From: Synchiropus splendidus
Taxonomy: Eukaryota > Chordata > Actinopteri > Syngnathiformes > Callionymidae
Length of the DNA stretch: 64,000 nt
Reading direction: 5' to 3'
Assembly: GCF_027744825.2 (NCBI RefSeq)
Contig: NC_071334.1
Span: 67,740,937 to 67,804,936 of the forward strand
Below, piece by piece: positions 10,501-38,200 of this stretch. How positions within the stretch are numbered: the stretch's first letter is position 1; each line of letters begins with the position of its first letter. The notes below the pieces were generated by a model. That model was not told the origin of the DNA. It was given only the letters and a program-made list of their open reading frames with translations, and did not search any database. The translations under genes and the position numbers were made by a program.

Positions 10501-11900
10501 GTGTGTGGAGGTGAGTGTGTGCGTGTGCACATGTACTAGGTTTATCTATTCTTGTGGGGACCAACTCTTGGAAACACACTTAAATAAAGTGAGGACATCC
10601 TGCTTTTTGGGGAGATTTTTGTCAGTACCCACAAGGTTAAGCCTCAATTTGAGGATTAAAACTTCAAAAATAACTGGGTTTCAGTTTGGTTCAGATTCTT
10701 GGTTAAGTTTAGCCATTTGTTTTGGATGGTTAGGTTTAGAGGGAGGACATGAAAGTCAATGAAATGTCCCCCAAAAGATGTTTATTCACTGCAAAAATAC
10801 AAAATATGAGCATTCACTTTTATGTTTTTGATATGCATTAAGATGTCTATATATTCTTTTTGTCACAGTGAAAAAGATTGTGCTTGTTCATCCATAACTG
10901 AATCGACAAGAACTTTATGAATCTGAAATATTATTATATGACAAAGCTACAAGACCTTTGAAATGATTTGAAACGGCCCACAGCATTTCACTGTGAACAG
11001 CTGAGCAGTGAATCCTCTCTACATCCCCAGTGGATTTCAGTGACTGGACTCAGTGGGGGGACTGCGATGACCAGGGTCTTCAGCACCGCGTACGTCGCTG
11101 TGGTGAGGACCAGCGAGCCGGGGTCCAGCCCTGCCAGGGCAACATCACCCAGTCCAGGCCGTGCAGGGCTCATGAGGTCCCAGGTGAATATACAAATGAA
11201 GAGTCTGTCGACGGACTGTGAACTTTGTCATTACACGATAATGCTGAGACAAATGCAAATAATAGAGGGAAAGGAGGGGCATTCAGAATGACCTGTTTAC
11301 TTTGTTTACCTCGATGTTTTGGTTATTTGATCAAGTCATTTTCTCTCTGCTTCAAGTCATTTTACCAGGACAGGAGGATGAGAACTGTGGATGTAAGTAC
11401 AAATAACAGCGAGTGCGTTGCCAGCCGAGGAATCAAACACACCGTTTTTGCTTCCAGCCTTCACCGTGTTCCAGCTGATAGCAGTAGGAATGGCCAGTTT
11501 CTTTGCAGCCGGACTTCTCTCTGCTCTGGTCTTCACCTACTGCCACCACCTGAACCGGGCGTCAGCTGAGTCAGCAGTCATCCACCCCAGCACACCAAAC
11601 CACCTCACCTACAACAAGCAAGACAACACTGTGCCAAAGAACGAGAAGTACATCGCCATGGAGTTTAAGGTGCGACTCCGGTGCAATGACATGGCAGAGC
11701 TGAGCAAGTAACGTGCTCTCTCCCTCCACTCTGATCAGACGCTCAACAAGAATAACCTCCGCGTGAATGAGGAGACCTGCAACCACTTCCCGGCTCCTCT
11801 GCCCTCCAGCAACATGTTCACCGCCACCTACTACCCGCCCAACCTCAGCAAGTATGACTTCCACCAAGACTCTCCCTGCAGGACATACAGGCACAGCTGA
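2682..11900 (+). CDS. sema5b: Semaphorin-5B, complete 21-exon coding region
   Basis: Class 5 semaphorins are single-pass membrane proteins that steer axons and vessels, mainly through plexin receptors. Coding exons: 2682-2823, 3425-3524, 4359-4404, 5922-5984, 6064-6162, 6240-6453, 6517-6802, 6876-7011, 7105-7312, 7378-7585, 7745-7862, 7935-8119, 8304-8447, 8526-8673, 9454-9679, 9778-9999, 10072-10242, 11031-11183, 11369-11392, 11458-11669, 11739-11900. All junctions are GT-AG and all phases close, giving 1088 codons plus TGA, close to mammalian SEMA5B (about 1,090-1,150 aa). The start has an in-frame stop just upstream (2658) and a hydrophobic signal peptide (residues 1-25). The order is sema domain, PSI, thrombospondin repeats, membrane span and tail. 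SEMA5B rather than SEMA5A is chosen from [21 protein letters not shown] and [12 protein letters not shown] in the third repeat block and tail. Which teleost duplicate this is cannot be told. Confidence 0.96.
3690..4066 (+). mobile_element. Tc1/mariner-like transposon fossil
   Basis: Broken plus-strand reading frames in the second SEMA5B intron match the C-terminal half of a fish Tc1-like transposase. Visible pieces are [17 protein letters not shown] and MDWPPQSPD (the catalytic-core WPxQSPDLNPIE region, with the second half mutated), then in another frame [33 protein letters not shown] and VTLQKLIKT. The right end (4040-4064) has the run of T followed by GGCCAGGCAGTGTA typical of these terminal inverted repeats. 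The 5' half and the left terminus are missing or too decayed to see, and frames shift at least once, so the copy is dead. Confidence 0.85.
4799..4926. repeat. Inverted-repeat element with internal 31-bp tandem units
   Basis: The ends 4799-4816 and 4909-4926 are 18-nt inverted repeats with one mismatch (GGCCTCAGACCGAAATTT against its complement). Inside are three near-identical units starting CAAC(G/A)AAAT at 4842, 4873 and 4904, exactly 31 bp apart. A further inverted copy of the unit lies at 4820-4850 (GTTGCCATAA against TTATGGCAAC). It looks like a miniature hairpin element expanded by slippage. The family is not recognised. Confidence 0.75.
4934..5023. repeat. Perfect 40-nt inverted repeat (hairpin)
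   Basis: Arms 4934-4973 and 4984-5023 are exact reverse complements, separated by a 10-nt spacer. The arm contains TTTCTTTATTGTCATTGCAC, which resembles the 3' tails of several fish retroelements (TGCAATGACAATAAAG), so this may be two tails joined head to head or a miniature inverted-repeat transposon. It directly abuts the preceding inverted-repeat element. Confidence 0.85.
5384..5475. repeat. Dispersed repeat A, copy 1
   Basis: GGTCCCAAAATTTTACTGAC, then a ..GT.GTTCTTGCACC..-like stretch, ATTATTGCATGTA and GTGTATTTATAAA, matches 31604-31690 in order and spacing. It lies in a SEMA5B intron. The family is unknown. Confidence 0.5.
7745..11183 (+). CDS. sema5b: SEMA5B PSI domain and thrombospondin type-1 repeats (exons 11-18)
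   Basis: Exon 11 (7745-7862) is the cysteine-rich PSI module, with ARDPYCGWD as its core. Its acceptor is taken at 7744: this gives [16 protein letters not shown] in phase, whereas the nearer AG at 7756 breaks the frame. Exons 12-18 hold the thrombospondin repeats that set class 5 semaphorins apart and bind glycosaminoglycans. The tryptophan ladder and CS-CG signatures are visible, for example [81 protein letters not shown] and [11 protein letters not shown]. The intron between exons 14 and 15 (8674-9453) contains a small inverted-repeat element, and the one between exons 17 and 18 a dispersed repeat. Confidence 0.93.
9009..9310. mobile_element. MITE-like element with 26-bp terminal inverted repeats
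   Basis: The left end 9009-9034 (starting GTACAAGTAACG and ending TTACGACC) and right end 9285-9310 are reverse complements with a single mismatch. They delimit a 302-bp element with no ORF of its own. A sub-terminal TTACG/CGTAA theme recurs inside and there is a 16-nt T run at about 9080. The superfamily is not resolved and I cannot see a convincing target-site duplication. It lies in the SEMA5B intron 8674-9453. Confidence 0.75.
10540..10760. repeat. Dispersed fish repeat, copy 1 (CTTGTGGGGAC / CACAAGGTTAAG family)
   Basis: This SEMA5B intron segment contains TTGTGGGGACC, GAGGACATCCTGC, CCACAAGGTTAAG, GGTTAAGTTTAGCCAT and TGGTTAGGTTTAGAGG. The same string of motifs in the same order recurs, more decayed, at about 12965-13130. 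This type of short repeat is widespread in teleost introns. It is non-coding and its class is unknown to me. Confidence 0.65.
11369..11900 (+). CDS. sema5b: SEMA5B transmembrane segment and cytoplasmic tail (exons 19-21)
   Basis: Exon 19 is a 24-nt microexon (11369-11392, reading GQEDENCG) joining the ectodomain to the membrane span. Exon 20 begins with a hydrophobic stretch ([20 protein letters not shown]) that forms the single transmembrane helix, about residues 966-992. The cytoplasmic tail then carries the class 5B signature [12 protein letters not shown] and [12 protein letters not shown]. Exon 21 encodes TLNKNNL and [14 protein letters not shown] and ends RTYRHS-stop at 11900. Both flanks of the microexon have consensus splice sites (TTTTACCAG and GTAAGTAC). 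Confidence 0.92.
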
Positions 11901-12950
11901 GTGAAAAAAGAAACAAACAAATCTTGAATGCCAAAACTTGTCAGCAGTGACGTCACAAGTTGAAGAAAACACTAACAGGTTAGTGAGAACTGAGGTTATC
12001 ACATCATTATGATCTCCTGCAGAAGACTAGAGGAACATCCAGATTTGAGGTTTTGAAAAACTAAAATATGAGTACCAACATCTTGGAAAACAAAGGCAGT
12101 TGAAATCATAACACAGCACCGAGTCGGACTGTGAATGCACTGTATGTTGCAGAGTTTGTCTCGACAGCAGCTAAACATCCGAGGCAGCTCACTTTATAAC
12201 CAAGTTTGTTTTTGTTGCACATGGAGTCTTCTTTGTTTGTTGGTCCATCAGTTCCACATGTCAGACCCGTCCATTACAGAGCACTGAAGTCAGAGTCAAG
12301 CCCAAGGTGGAGACACACTCTCATTTATGACTGTATTAGAGAGCCAAAAAACCTCTGAATTGATGACTGAACAACGATCCATGGCCATATGACATAATGA
12401 TGATCAAGAGTGAAGCCACCACACTCCAGCTTTGTTATTTACTTTAGACGCGAACATGTGCCTCATTCTTAAAATAAAGGGAAATGCATTCAAGGGTCAT
12501 CATCCAAATCAGAAACTGTTTTAGTTCCTTCAGATCATCAGAGAACACTGTACGATTATGACATGTCTTTAGGTCACTTTAGCACCTTGTGTTGTCGTTA
12601 CTCATTCGCAAATGTGCCCCATTCAACACTTTTAATGTGAGATGAAGCTCCATTGAGTAACTGTACAGTTATTGACCTTGAGGTCTCCATGAGTCAGATT
12701 TTATTGAATGTGAAAGTAGTCTTTGTTGAGCGCTACTTTGCTTGTTTAAAACCTATAAGCTACAACAGACAGACCGTCTGTGGCGCGGCTGTCGGATTTT
12801 GTTTCCGTAGTAAGAAGGATTTCAGATGTGAGATTCTGTTACACAGTAAACTGAAATAAATGTGACAAAGCCCTTCAGCCCTTGCAACGTTTTTGTACCG
12901 TTTATAATGTGGAAAAACCAAGATGAATAAATGAAAATGAAGACTAGAAG
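11901..12950 (+). other. sema5b: SEMA5B 3' untranslated region with poly(A) signals
   Basis: This stretch follows the stop codon and has no other coding content. Plus-strand AATAAA hexamers lie at 12473, 12855 and 12926. The last two are close together and the sequence beyond them changes to a dispersed repeat, so the transcript most likely ends near 12.88-12.96 kb. The exact site cannot be fixed without transcript data. Confidence 0.6.
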
Positions 12951-12964
12951 TTCTTATTTGTGTG

Positions 12965-13135
12965 CGTGTCTTGACAAGCCACTTGTTTTTGGGAGGACAT
13001 TTTGGCCTGTCCTCACAAGGTTAAGAGGGTTAAAATGTCAGTAAAAGCAGTTTAATATTTAGGCGCAGGTTTGAATCAGAGTCCTGGTTGAGGTGAGCCA
13101 TGTGTTTTGGTTGGTTAGGTTTAGATGAGAAACCT
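12965..13135. repeat. Dispersed fish repeat, copy 2
   Basis: Directly after the SEMA5B 3'UTR, GGGAGGACATTTTGGCCTGTCC, CTCACAAGGTTAAG, GGTTGAGGTGAGCCATGTGTTTTGG and TTGGTTAGGTTTAGA appear in the same order as in the copy at 10540-10760. The shared order over about 170 bp supports common origin. Confidence 0.6.
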
Positions 13136-13920
13136 CACAATGTCCCCACATGGATAAAAAAAAACCAAATGTGTGTGTGTGTCTTCAATGATTCCTTTTT
13201 ATTTTATTGGACTTGGAGTTTAGTTTTACGGCTGGCACTCAGCACTCTGCACAGGTGGACAACAAAGTCGAAGACAAAGGTCCATGACTGTACTGGAGGA
13301 AAAGTTAGATTTAATATGACTGCGGGACGTATATAGGTGACCTAATAGAATCTTATAGACAGTCAGAGTCAGTTCATTTCAGATCAACAGCACCATATCA
13401 GACCAGAGTCAGACCACCGACACACTCAGGGTAGAATTGTGAGCAGGGTTTTCCAGAGCACAGTTTATGCCCCTGAGTTGAACTAGATGCACTTGTTTGC
13501 TGTTTGGTGATCCACTGTTGGGTGACTCCACGGCTCACATACCAGACCGGGATCGACGGTGAAGAGCGCCATCATCTACCTGGAGAAAGCGTTTGAATCA
13601 TGTTCTGCACCAGTCACAGCTATGGGCATGAAGGTCGGCGCCGTGGACAGCCTCGACCACAGGACAGATGGAGAGCTTTCACAGACACACACAGACTTCT
13701 TACCGAAGCTGAGGTCCTTCAAGGTGCGCAGCAGACTCCAGCAGATGTTCCTGCAGCGCAGACGCTAAAAAGCCTGAACAAGCCGATGAAGTTGGGCTGA
13801 GAGAAACAGGACTAGAGGTGAAGTTTAGAGCACATTGGCCAGCCTCATCTCATCCTTTCTCAGTGTTGTAACGGAACAAAGTGAAAGTACTTCATTACTG
13901 TCCTTAAGTACATTTTCCCA
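13136..13920. other. Intergenic stretch between convergent genes, nothing firm
   Basis: This lies between SEMA5B and HECW2, whose transcripts converge. It holds a short TG run and several short ORFs. One of 69 codons at 13559 has no recognised similarity. I see no gene here. Confidence 0.45.
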
Positions 13921-13928
13921 CTACCTGC

Positions 13929-14260
13929 TTATCTGTTGCCGGGTCGCGGGGGCAGCAGCTTCAGGAGGTCACGCCTAACGCCCTTCTCCCGAGCGACATC
14001 CACCAGCTTCGACTGGGGGATCCCGAGACGCTCCCAGGCCAGCGTAGAGATATAATCTCCCCACCTGGTCCTGGGTCGACCCCTCGGTCTTCTCCCAGCT
14101 GGACGTGTCTGGAACACCTCCAAAGGTGCAGAGGGCATCCTGATGAGATGCCCCAACCACCTCAGCTGACTCCTCTCAATGTGGAGAAGCAGCGGCTCTA
14201 CTCCGAGCCTGACCGAACGTTTCACCCCATCTCTAAGGGAGACCCCTACCACCCTTCAGA
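13929..14260 (-). mobile_element. Non-LTR retrotransposon 3'-end fragment (minus strand)
   Basis: A minus-strand ORF of 107 codons reads SLRDGVKRS, LLLHIERSQLRWLGHLIRMP, RRPRGRPRTRWGDYIS and LAWERLGIPQSKL, then LLKLLPPRPGNR. This is the typical C-terminal tail after the reverse transcriptase domain of a common fish LINE (the LRWLGHL and GRPRTRW motifs). The reverse transcriptase and endonuclease parts are not joined to it. It is a dead 5'-truncated piece. Confidence 0.8.
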
Positions 14261-14299
14261 GAAAAGCCATTTCAGCCGCTCTGTGGACCGTCACCTTAT

Positions 14300-14724
14300 C
14301 ATGGGTTTTGAGTACCTCAATGATTCAGGGACCTATGTTGTCGGGAGCGTTGTGCTGCTGGTAGGATCATGCTTGACAAACAGGTTCCTGATGAGAGGTC
14401 AGACTAAGTACGGTCCAGACGACTTTATGGATAAGGGTAAATGGAGACCGCGGCCCACACCTGGAGCCAGGCCTGGGTGTTTGGCCCGTCAGCGAGCCTG
14501 GTGGCCGGGTGACCCACGTAACCCAGCCGGGCACACACCGAAAGAGCAGCATGGACCATACTGCATCCATCCCATTGTCGCCCCATGGGCTCACCACCTG
14601 TGGAGGGCACTCCAGAAGTTGGGTGCACTATCATTTGGGTGGCAGTGGAAGGAGAGAAGGCTGGCGCAGAGACCCTGGGCTGCATCAGTTAGCTCCGGGG
14701 ACGTGGAATGTCACCTCTCTGTAA
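14300..14724 (+). mobile_element. Non-LTR retrotransposon 5'-end fragment (plus strand)
   Basis: The plus strand resembles the long GC-rich leader of a fish LINE. It ends at 14702-14724 with a frame reading GTWNVTSL, the start of the apurinic-type endonuclease domain, where similarity stops. It lies head to head with the minus-strand 3'-end fragment at 13929-14260, as an internal inversion or a second insertion would leave it. Assignment of the leader is from memory of such elements; the endonuclease start is visible in the sequence. Confidence 0.6.
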
Positions 14725-15235
14725 TTAACGTCAGTATTTTCATTTGCCCAGAGTTTTCCTTTAACCATCGTAGCTACAATAAAACAGATGAGGTTGCACC
14801 TGTCACACGATGATCTTAAGAGTTGGACGCGCTGCTGAAGAATCTAATGACGTCACACATCCGAGGCCGTATTTGAAGGGGACGTTGGGGTTGAAGATTC
14901 AGCATCCAAATATTCTGTCCATTCTGAAGGAGCTCATATAGGTTTGTTAAATTTGTCATGTGGATGTAGAAGTTTGCGTTCAGACTTTTAAGACAAAATT
15001 GCAAAACGTGACGCAGTTATAGTAACAGCCTCATAGGTTACTTATACTTTTGCTAAAGTGATTTTCTGCAGAAATAAAAATACTTATGTATGATATAAAA
15101 TATGTATCATTGTTGCTCCCAAATACAACACAGATCTTTCTCACGATAAACTTCAAGTCTTGTGGACAGGTGTGTTTACATGGTGGAGTTTCTACGATGA
15201 ATCATAGTCATTCAATCGAGGTGTAAGTCTTGCAT
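14725..15235. other. Intergenic stretch, nothing recognised
   Basis: AT-rich sequence between the LINE fragments and the inferred 3' end of the HECW2 transcript. I see no gene or known repeat. Confidence 0.4.
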
Positions 15236-15239
15236 AGAG

Positions 15240-17209
15240 ATGACATTTTATTTCAGGACACAAGTGCTGCAAACATTCATATCCAAGAGTGAGGTGGAGT
15301 GTACAGTGGAGTGGCTGGCTGAGTGGCGTGAAGCGGCTGCAACTTTGGTACAATCCCGTCTGAGACATGAGGGCAGTGCTCTTCGTATAGAAATGCAAAC
15401 AACGTCTGTCGCGTGACAATAAGTTATCCAATAAAAACAAGCTGGGATCATCACATCTTCAAATGTATCAATAGAGCTCAAAGATCGGATCACTGTTTTC
15501 CAAATGAGGGTGAATACATGGAACAGAACGGTGATGGTTAAAGTATAGTCACGAGGAAATGCATCACGACGCTCGGGGAGTCGACAGGTTCGGGTGATGC
15601 CGTCCCGGTGGGGGACAGACAGTACAGTACATTCGTCGTGCAGAAGGGAATGTGAGCGAAGAGGACGAAAAGGATTGACCTCAAACCGCACCGGTAACAA
15701 CCTCGACAGAAAAAGTCCATGCATTACTATGCTCTACCTGAATTCACCTGCAGGAACTGAGGAACACAAATGTCCACAAGCAAGTCCGCTTTCAGACAAC
15801 AGGGGTCCAAAATCATCATAAAACCGTGCCACAGACTGAGTTGACAAAATGTGCCACTTCTTTTTAAAATCATAATTACACATAAATTAAACAAATGATT
15901 ATTACGGAGCGTAAATCAAATTTTGACTGAAGTAAATGCTCATTTTTGCAGTTTTCCCGAGCTAATATCATCAGTGGCAGATCTAGAGAGACAGGAAAAA
16001 AACGTTTTTTTTGAGTCAGTCCGTTGGTTACCCTGTGCTTTGCTATGAAAAACTGCCCCCTCACATTGAGGAACTCGACGTAATATGGACAGACTGCTAT
16101 AACAGTTTTCATCTCTTAACAAGCTACAGAAACTGACACATTTCTACTCCTCTATCTTCATAAGAATAAACCCAGTCTGTAATATCTAAACATGAGAACC
16201 AAAGTGCAACATAGCAAAGTGGAAACATGAGAAACAAAAAAACAACAACAGTGATATCTTATACCAACTGACTTTTTTGTGTTCATTAGTTGAGAGAAAG
16301 TGAGTTAAACCAATGAAAATGAATTTCTTATGTATATGCCGGCTGAACTAAAGCTTCTTAACTAAAGATACAGAAACATCACGTTGCCACAGGACACTGA
16401 GGAGGAGCAGGTGAGTCATCACTACAATAACCTGCATGTTACCTTACCGTAACGATAAATATGTGATCATATTGTACAACCACTGTGCACCTCATGTCAA
16501 ATAAATCCAAGCTTAAGTAAGACAGACCTTCATATATAAATATAGCTCACTGTAGATATTCATCTGACAAGAAAACAACGTGTCGTTCCCTAAATCTGCC
16601 ACTAGAAGAAGCGTGAAACAATAGTACTCAAACAAACTTGTGAGTGATCCGCTTCATTCTCTTGAATGCTTCCCTGTATTAAAATACTGCCCTGAACATA
16701 TTCAACATCAGAAAGTTAGATACATTCAAACGACAACTCTCCGTTTGCAACAAGGTTAGAAAAACATTTGTTCTCGTAGACTGAAATATTCATAGCAAGG
16801 ATACCAAAGCAATTGTGTGGACTCACAAATACCGTCTGGAAAGTCCCGCACACCTTAGAAATGACCTCCTGGCAGGAATCCAGGTTGAGGAATCCTCACA
16901 TCCATCAAAATATGGTGTTTCTGTTTCGCTTATAAAGGCTGATTCCACTCAGTTCTTGCGACAGAAGGCAGTGTTTGTTTGTTTACTCTTCAATGTGTCA
17001 GGGCTCCAGTCTCAGATCTGGGAATCCTGGTCTCCGATTGGTCAAAAACAGGTGATGAGTTTGAGAAGGCAGTGTGTTTCTGCATTCATCCTGTTGGACA
17101 CACTGAGCATTAAGATGTTGTCAAACATAATGTATTATATATACATGTCCCAGCATGCAGAGTGCCTTGTGAGCTTCTCACCACGTTTTGGTAGAGACTG
17201 CTGGTGGAC
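15240..17209 (-). other. hecw2: Probable HECW2 3' untranslated region
   Basis: Downstream of the HECW2 stop there is about 2 kb without a gene. On the minus strand an AATAAA hexamer lies at 15247-15252, a plausible end, giving a long 3'UTR like that of mammalian HECW2. No transcript evidence is available, so the limit is inferred. Confidence 0.45.
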
Positions 17210-34363
<17,154 letters not shown>

Positions 34364-34419
34364 GATGACCACTGGTGCAGACGTGGTGTAGGGCGGGGGT
34401 GAGAAACGAGGGGACGATG

Positions 34420-34490
34420 GGGAGAAGTGGTGGTGGTGGTGGTGATAATGTTGCTGATGGTGGTGGTGGTGATGATGATGATGGTGAGGG
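34420..34490. repeat. hecw2: CAC/CAT trinucleotide repeat inside the HECW2 first coding exon
   Basis: On the minus strand, in frame with the HECW2 start 57-127 nt downstream, this encodes a histidine-rich run (10 H, QQHY, 6 H). It lies upstream of the chosen ATG, so it is either 5' untranslated sequence or part of a longer N-terminus. Such runs are prone to length change. Confidence 0.7.
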
Positions 34491-35169
34491 GAAGAAGGAA
34501 TGGAGGATGATTGGGGACGAGGACGGGGGGGGAGGACTGCCGTTGTGAGAGAGGGGCGAATGGTTGAAGCCAAGTCAGAGGACCCAGGAGAGAATGAAAG
34601 AAAAGGTCCAGGTAGCTGGAAGCCGACTGAGAAGCAGCTACTGAATTCTGCCTCGTCTTCACTGAAACAAAATGTTATTGAGATGAAAGCGTAGAACACC
34701 GTTCTCTCTCTCTCTCAGGACATGTTTTTGGCTCTGTGGGTTCCTCTAGAAACCAGGCACTTCAGAGATCCATCATTCCAGTTGTCGTCACTGACATTCC
34801 CAAGAGCAGATCCAGTTTTCCATCTCCCTCTTTGATCGCCAGCAATGCTCTGCACTTATTCCACTGAGCACAGAAAAGCTGTGAAATAAGATTAAAAAGT
34901 GTTCTTCATAGACCACCCAGGTATGGGGAGCGAGGTTGGCGGGGTGACAGGTAGCTGGGGGATCTCTCTTTGGAGGGGACGTAGAGACCTTCCGTCACTG
35001 CTCAGGGATCGTGGAGAGACCTATGAGAGGAAGAAGACCACATTTTTAATTTGAAACAAAACCATCTTTGACCGCACTTCAGTCTTGGTCAGAGCAAATC
35101 ATGGACGAGATCAAAACTGACTCACCAACTGGCAACACACCAACTCTTCCTTTTTTAGTTTACCGTACA

Positions 35170-35173
35170 TACA

Positions 35174-35205
<32 letters not shown>

Positions 35206-35206
35206 C

Positions 35207-35244
<38 letters not shown>

Positions 35245-35263
35245 CATATATATATATATATAA
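35170..35263. repeat. (TA)n microsatellite with interruptions
   Basis: Nearly continuous TA dinucleotides with a few ACATA and CAGCA interruptions, in non-coding sequence upstream of the first HECW2 coding exon. Confidence 0.95.
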
Positions 35264-38200
35264 CGGACAACGGACTAGAAAATATTTGAATTGGTTTTAT
35301 AGTCTCACTATGACTTCATGAGCGCCTACAAAACTACACTCTTCCAACTACAAAAAAAGAGTAATGAGAGTGATTCTCTCTAAACACCACTGTCATAATT
35401 CATTATTAACAGTCAGTAATAACCAGTTTATTACATGTTCATTAGTGATCCCAATCTAAAGCGTAACTATTTTTTATTGTTCTCTTCTTCCAGTATTATT
35501 ATTCTCTTATATTTTTCACTCATTTTTTTTGCAACGTAGTTGTTTACATGATTGAAATAGATCATCTTTAGTTTATTTGTGGCAAATAACCAGTCAGTTA
35601 GTATGCAGGTCAGTCTTGGCTCAGCCCACCAGCTTCTCTAACAAATACAAGCCAGCTGTCTTGTTGTGCCGGTCATCTCTCAGAGCCCGTTATTGACTAC
35701 CACTCATTTCCTCTGTCTGTCTCTCGCTCCCTCACAAGACAAGTGGATGTAGCGTCACGCGCAGACACACCGGAGGCTTTTAAATGAGCTGTGCTGATGG
35801 AGCAGGAAGAGAAAGGTGGCCCGAGAGCAAATGAAATCACGTCCCAGACTGACACTCACACTCCTAAAAACCATTCTAACAACTTTCAAATGTGACATTT
35901 TAGAAGTGTCAAAGTTGTGCTTGTTTGTCACCAGCCAATACTTGCACCCGCTCGCCATGGAAGCCAATAAATATCGACCACTATCACAGGCTGCTACTCA
36001 GATTCACTGCTAACATAAAAGATAAAATGTTAATGTTAGATAGACGGAGGACAAAGAATCAGAACAGACGGAGGATCAAGTATCAAACCAGAGCTTGTCT
36101 AGAGGTCTGGAATATTTCAGCAGAGAGGACTTTACTGTGTTATGCATAATTCATGTTTGGTTTATAAGTGTCCAGGAAATGTGACCCAGATACAATGGCC
36201 AACACGCGGACCCCTGCAGAATAGCTGCAACTTTACATGTAATTAGGTTTATTCAATACATGAATACATAGGAAGTAACTGAATGCTTAAATTAATTACA
36301 ATATCCAAACCAAGTACCAAGTGAACTGGTAAACAAAGCATAGTGTGAATCTGCTGCACCAGTCATGGTGACCTTGAAGTTAATTCACACGTCTGCTGTC
36401 CACATTTCCTACACATGAAGGGGATTTCATCTTGTTGTGGGATCGGCCGTGAATCAGGGCCCAGTTGCAGTGTTAAATAGAACCACAGGATATACAGGAT
36501 GTTAACCGTCATGCTAGCTGTTGCCTGGTGCCCCCCCCCCTCCCAAAAAAAAAAAAAGGAGACGCATATGAAAGATATGAAAATGGAATTTTGTGCTTGA
36601 TAACATGATACTGTAATTCTACGGGGAGTAAGAAAATATCAATGCAGTCAAACTGTCAGTGTATTGGTATATTTGCGTCTCAAATATCGTGATACTTGAT
36701 GATATACTATGATAGTATATAAATATTTAATCTGCACAATAGCGCTGCAACCAGTCACAGACCAAAGATTGTGTAACAATACAATAACAACAATGTAATA
36801 GGAGTTCTTAACAAAAGGTATTTTCCTCAGAGAATGTGATGGGACACTGACAATATCATATGCATTAAAGCTATTTTATGGTTATGGCCCAGTCAGGTCG
36901 ACCTTCAGTTGTATTTCACAGTTCCTGGAATCGTCAAATTCAACAATTGTCGTAGTTGGCTTCGCTGAGACAGATGTTCCTACCTGGACATTTTCCAGCA
37001 TTTATTTATGAAATATCACTATGGTGCACTCGGGCTGTAAGGACTAGTCAACAGAGTCAATTATAATGGACTATTAAATGAGACAAAGACGGGTTCATGA
37101 GTCAACTAGTCATGACGTCGTCATTCTCTGAACTAAATGTACAGTAAGAGGAGAAATGCCTGAGGCTACTTGACCGTCGCTACCCAAAGCATCTGAACAC
37201 AGAGGAGATATCAAAAGGACACATGGCTTTCACACCATATTTTGAGCAATTTCAATTCTAATATAGTTTCAACCGGACATTTGCCACATCATCATCGTCA
37301 TCGCCATCGATTTTCACAAACAACACCACATGCCAAGTGTGCAGTTTGAGAGAGTTGGATATATCCGAGCGATTCAAGAGGAATCTTAAATTTGGACGCG
37401 TTCTAAACTGGTACGCATGGCTGAATCCCCCATCATCCTCTCCTTCCCTCGCCCTGACACATATTCACCAACAGCAATGTGACTAGCTAAACATGGGGTG
37501 TCAGTGGGTCGGTCCACGCATGCAGCTCATCTCACCACCGATGCCCCACATACAGCACAGTGCTGTAAATCCCTAACATGAAATTGGAGTCAGATGCTTA
37601 TAAAAGACGTTCAGAATACAACCATATTAATAAAAAAAACGTATACGAACAAATCAGAATCAGACCAAAATCTAGTGTTTCTGACAGGGAAGTGTCCTTG
37701 ATCCAGCAGCGGGATTAAGTAGTAGGAATGGTGGAGAGGGTGGATTTAGCGTTGACAGAATGCGGTCTCTAATCTGCTGCATTACCACACGGCATCAATC
37801 TGCAGTTGGACTGTCCCAGCTGCTGACGGGCCGTCTCTCACTGTGAGGCCACGCTTCCACCCAGCTGTCTCACCAATCTCAACGCACACTAGTGGCGTGA
37901 GAGTGATACCAGCACGGAGCATGTGCATGGAGCAGCTCCACGCCCTCCAGATCACCGTGTTTGCAGATGCACACTTGACAAACTTTTCAAGTCATGACAT
38001 CCACGCTTACAAGAACAAGAAGCATCCGTCAATAAGAAGTGAACTCTGCTGGTCAGAGACACAACTTTTAATACTATGTTGATGTTGTCTGACTATGATA
38101 ACAATTCCAACACACACTAGGAAACGCAAAGTAGGCAAAGACAAGTAGAACTCACTTGGCATAATTACTAACTATCAAGGAAGGTGCCTAGTTATACCAC

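Noticed and set aside
13559..13768. 69-codon plus-strand ORF ending FLPKLRSFKVRSRLQQMFLQ
   Set aside because: It looked protein-like, but there is no recognised family, flanking exon or splice site pattern.
14148..14813. 221-codon plus-strand ORF
   Set aside because: It crosses the junction between two LINE fragments of opposite orientation and has no family similarity of its own.
35170..35263. ORF encoding alternating I and Y
   Set aside because: It is translation of a TA microsatellite.
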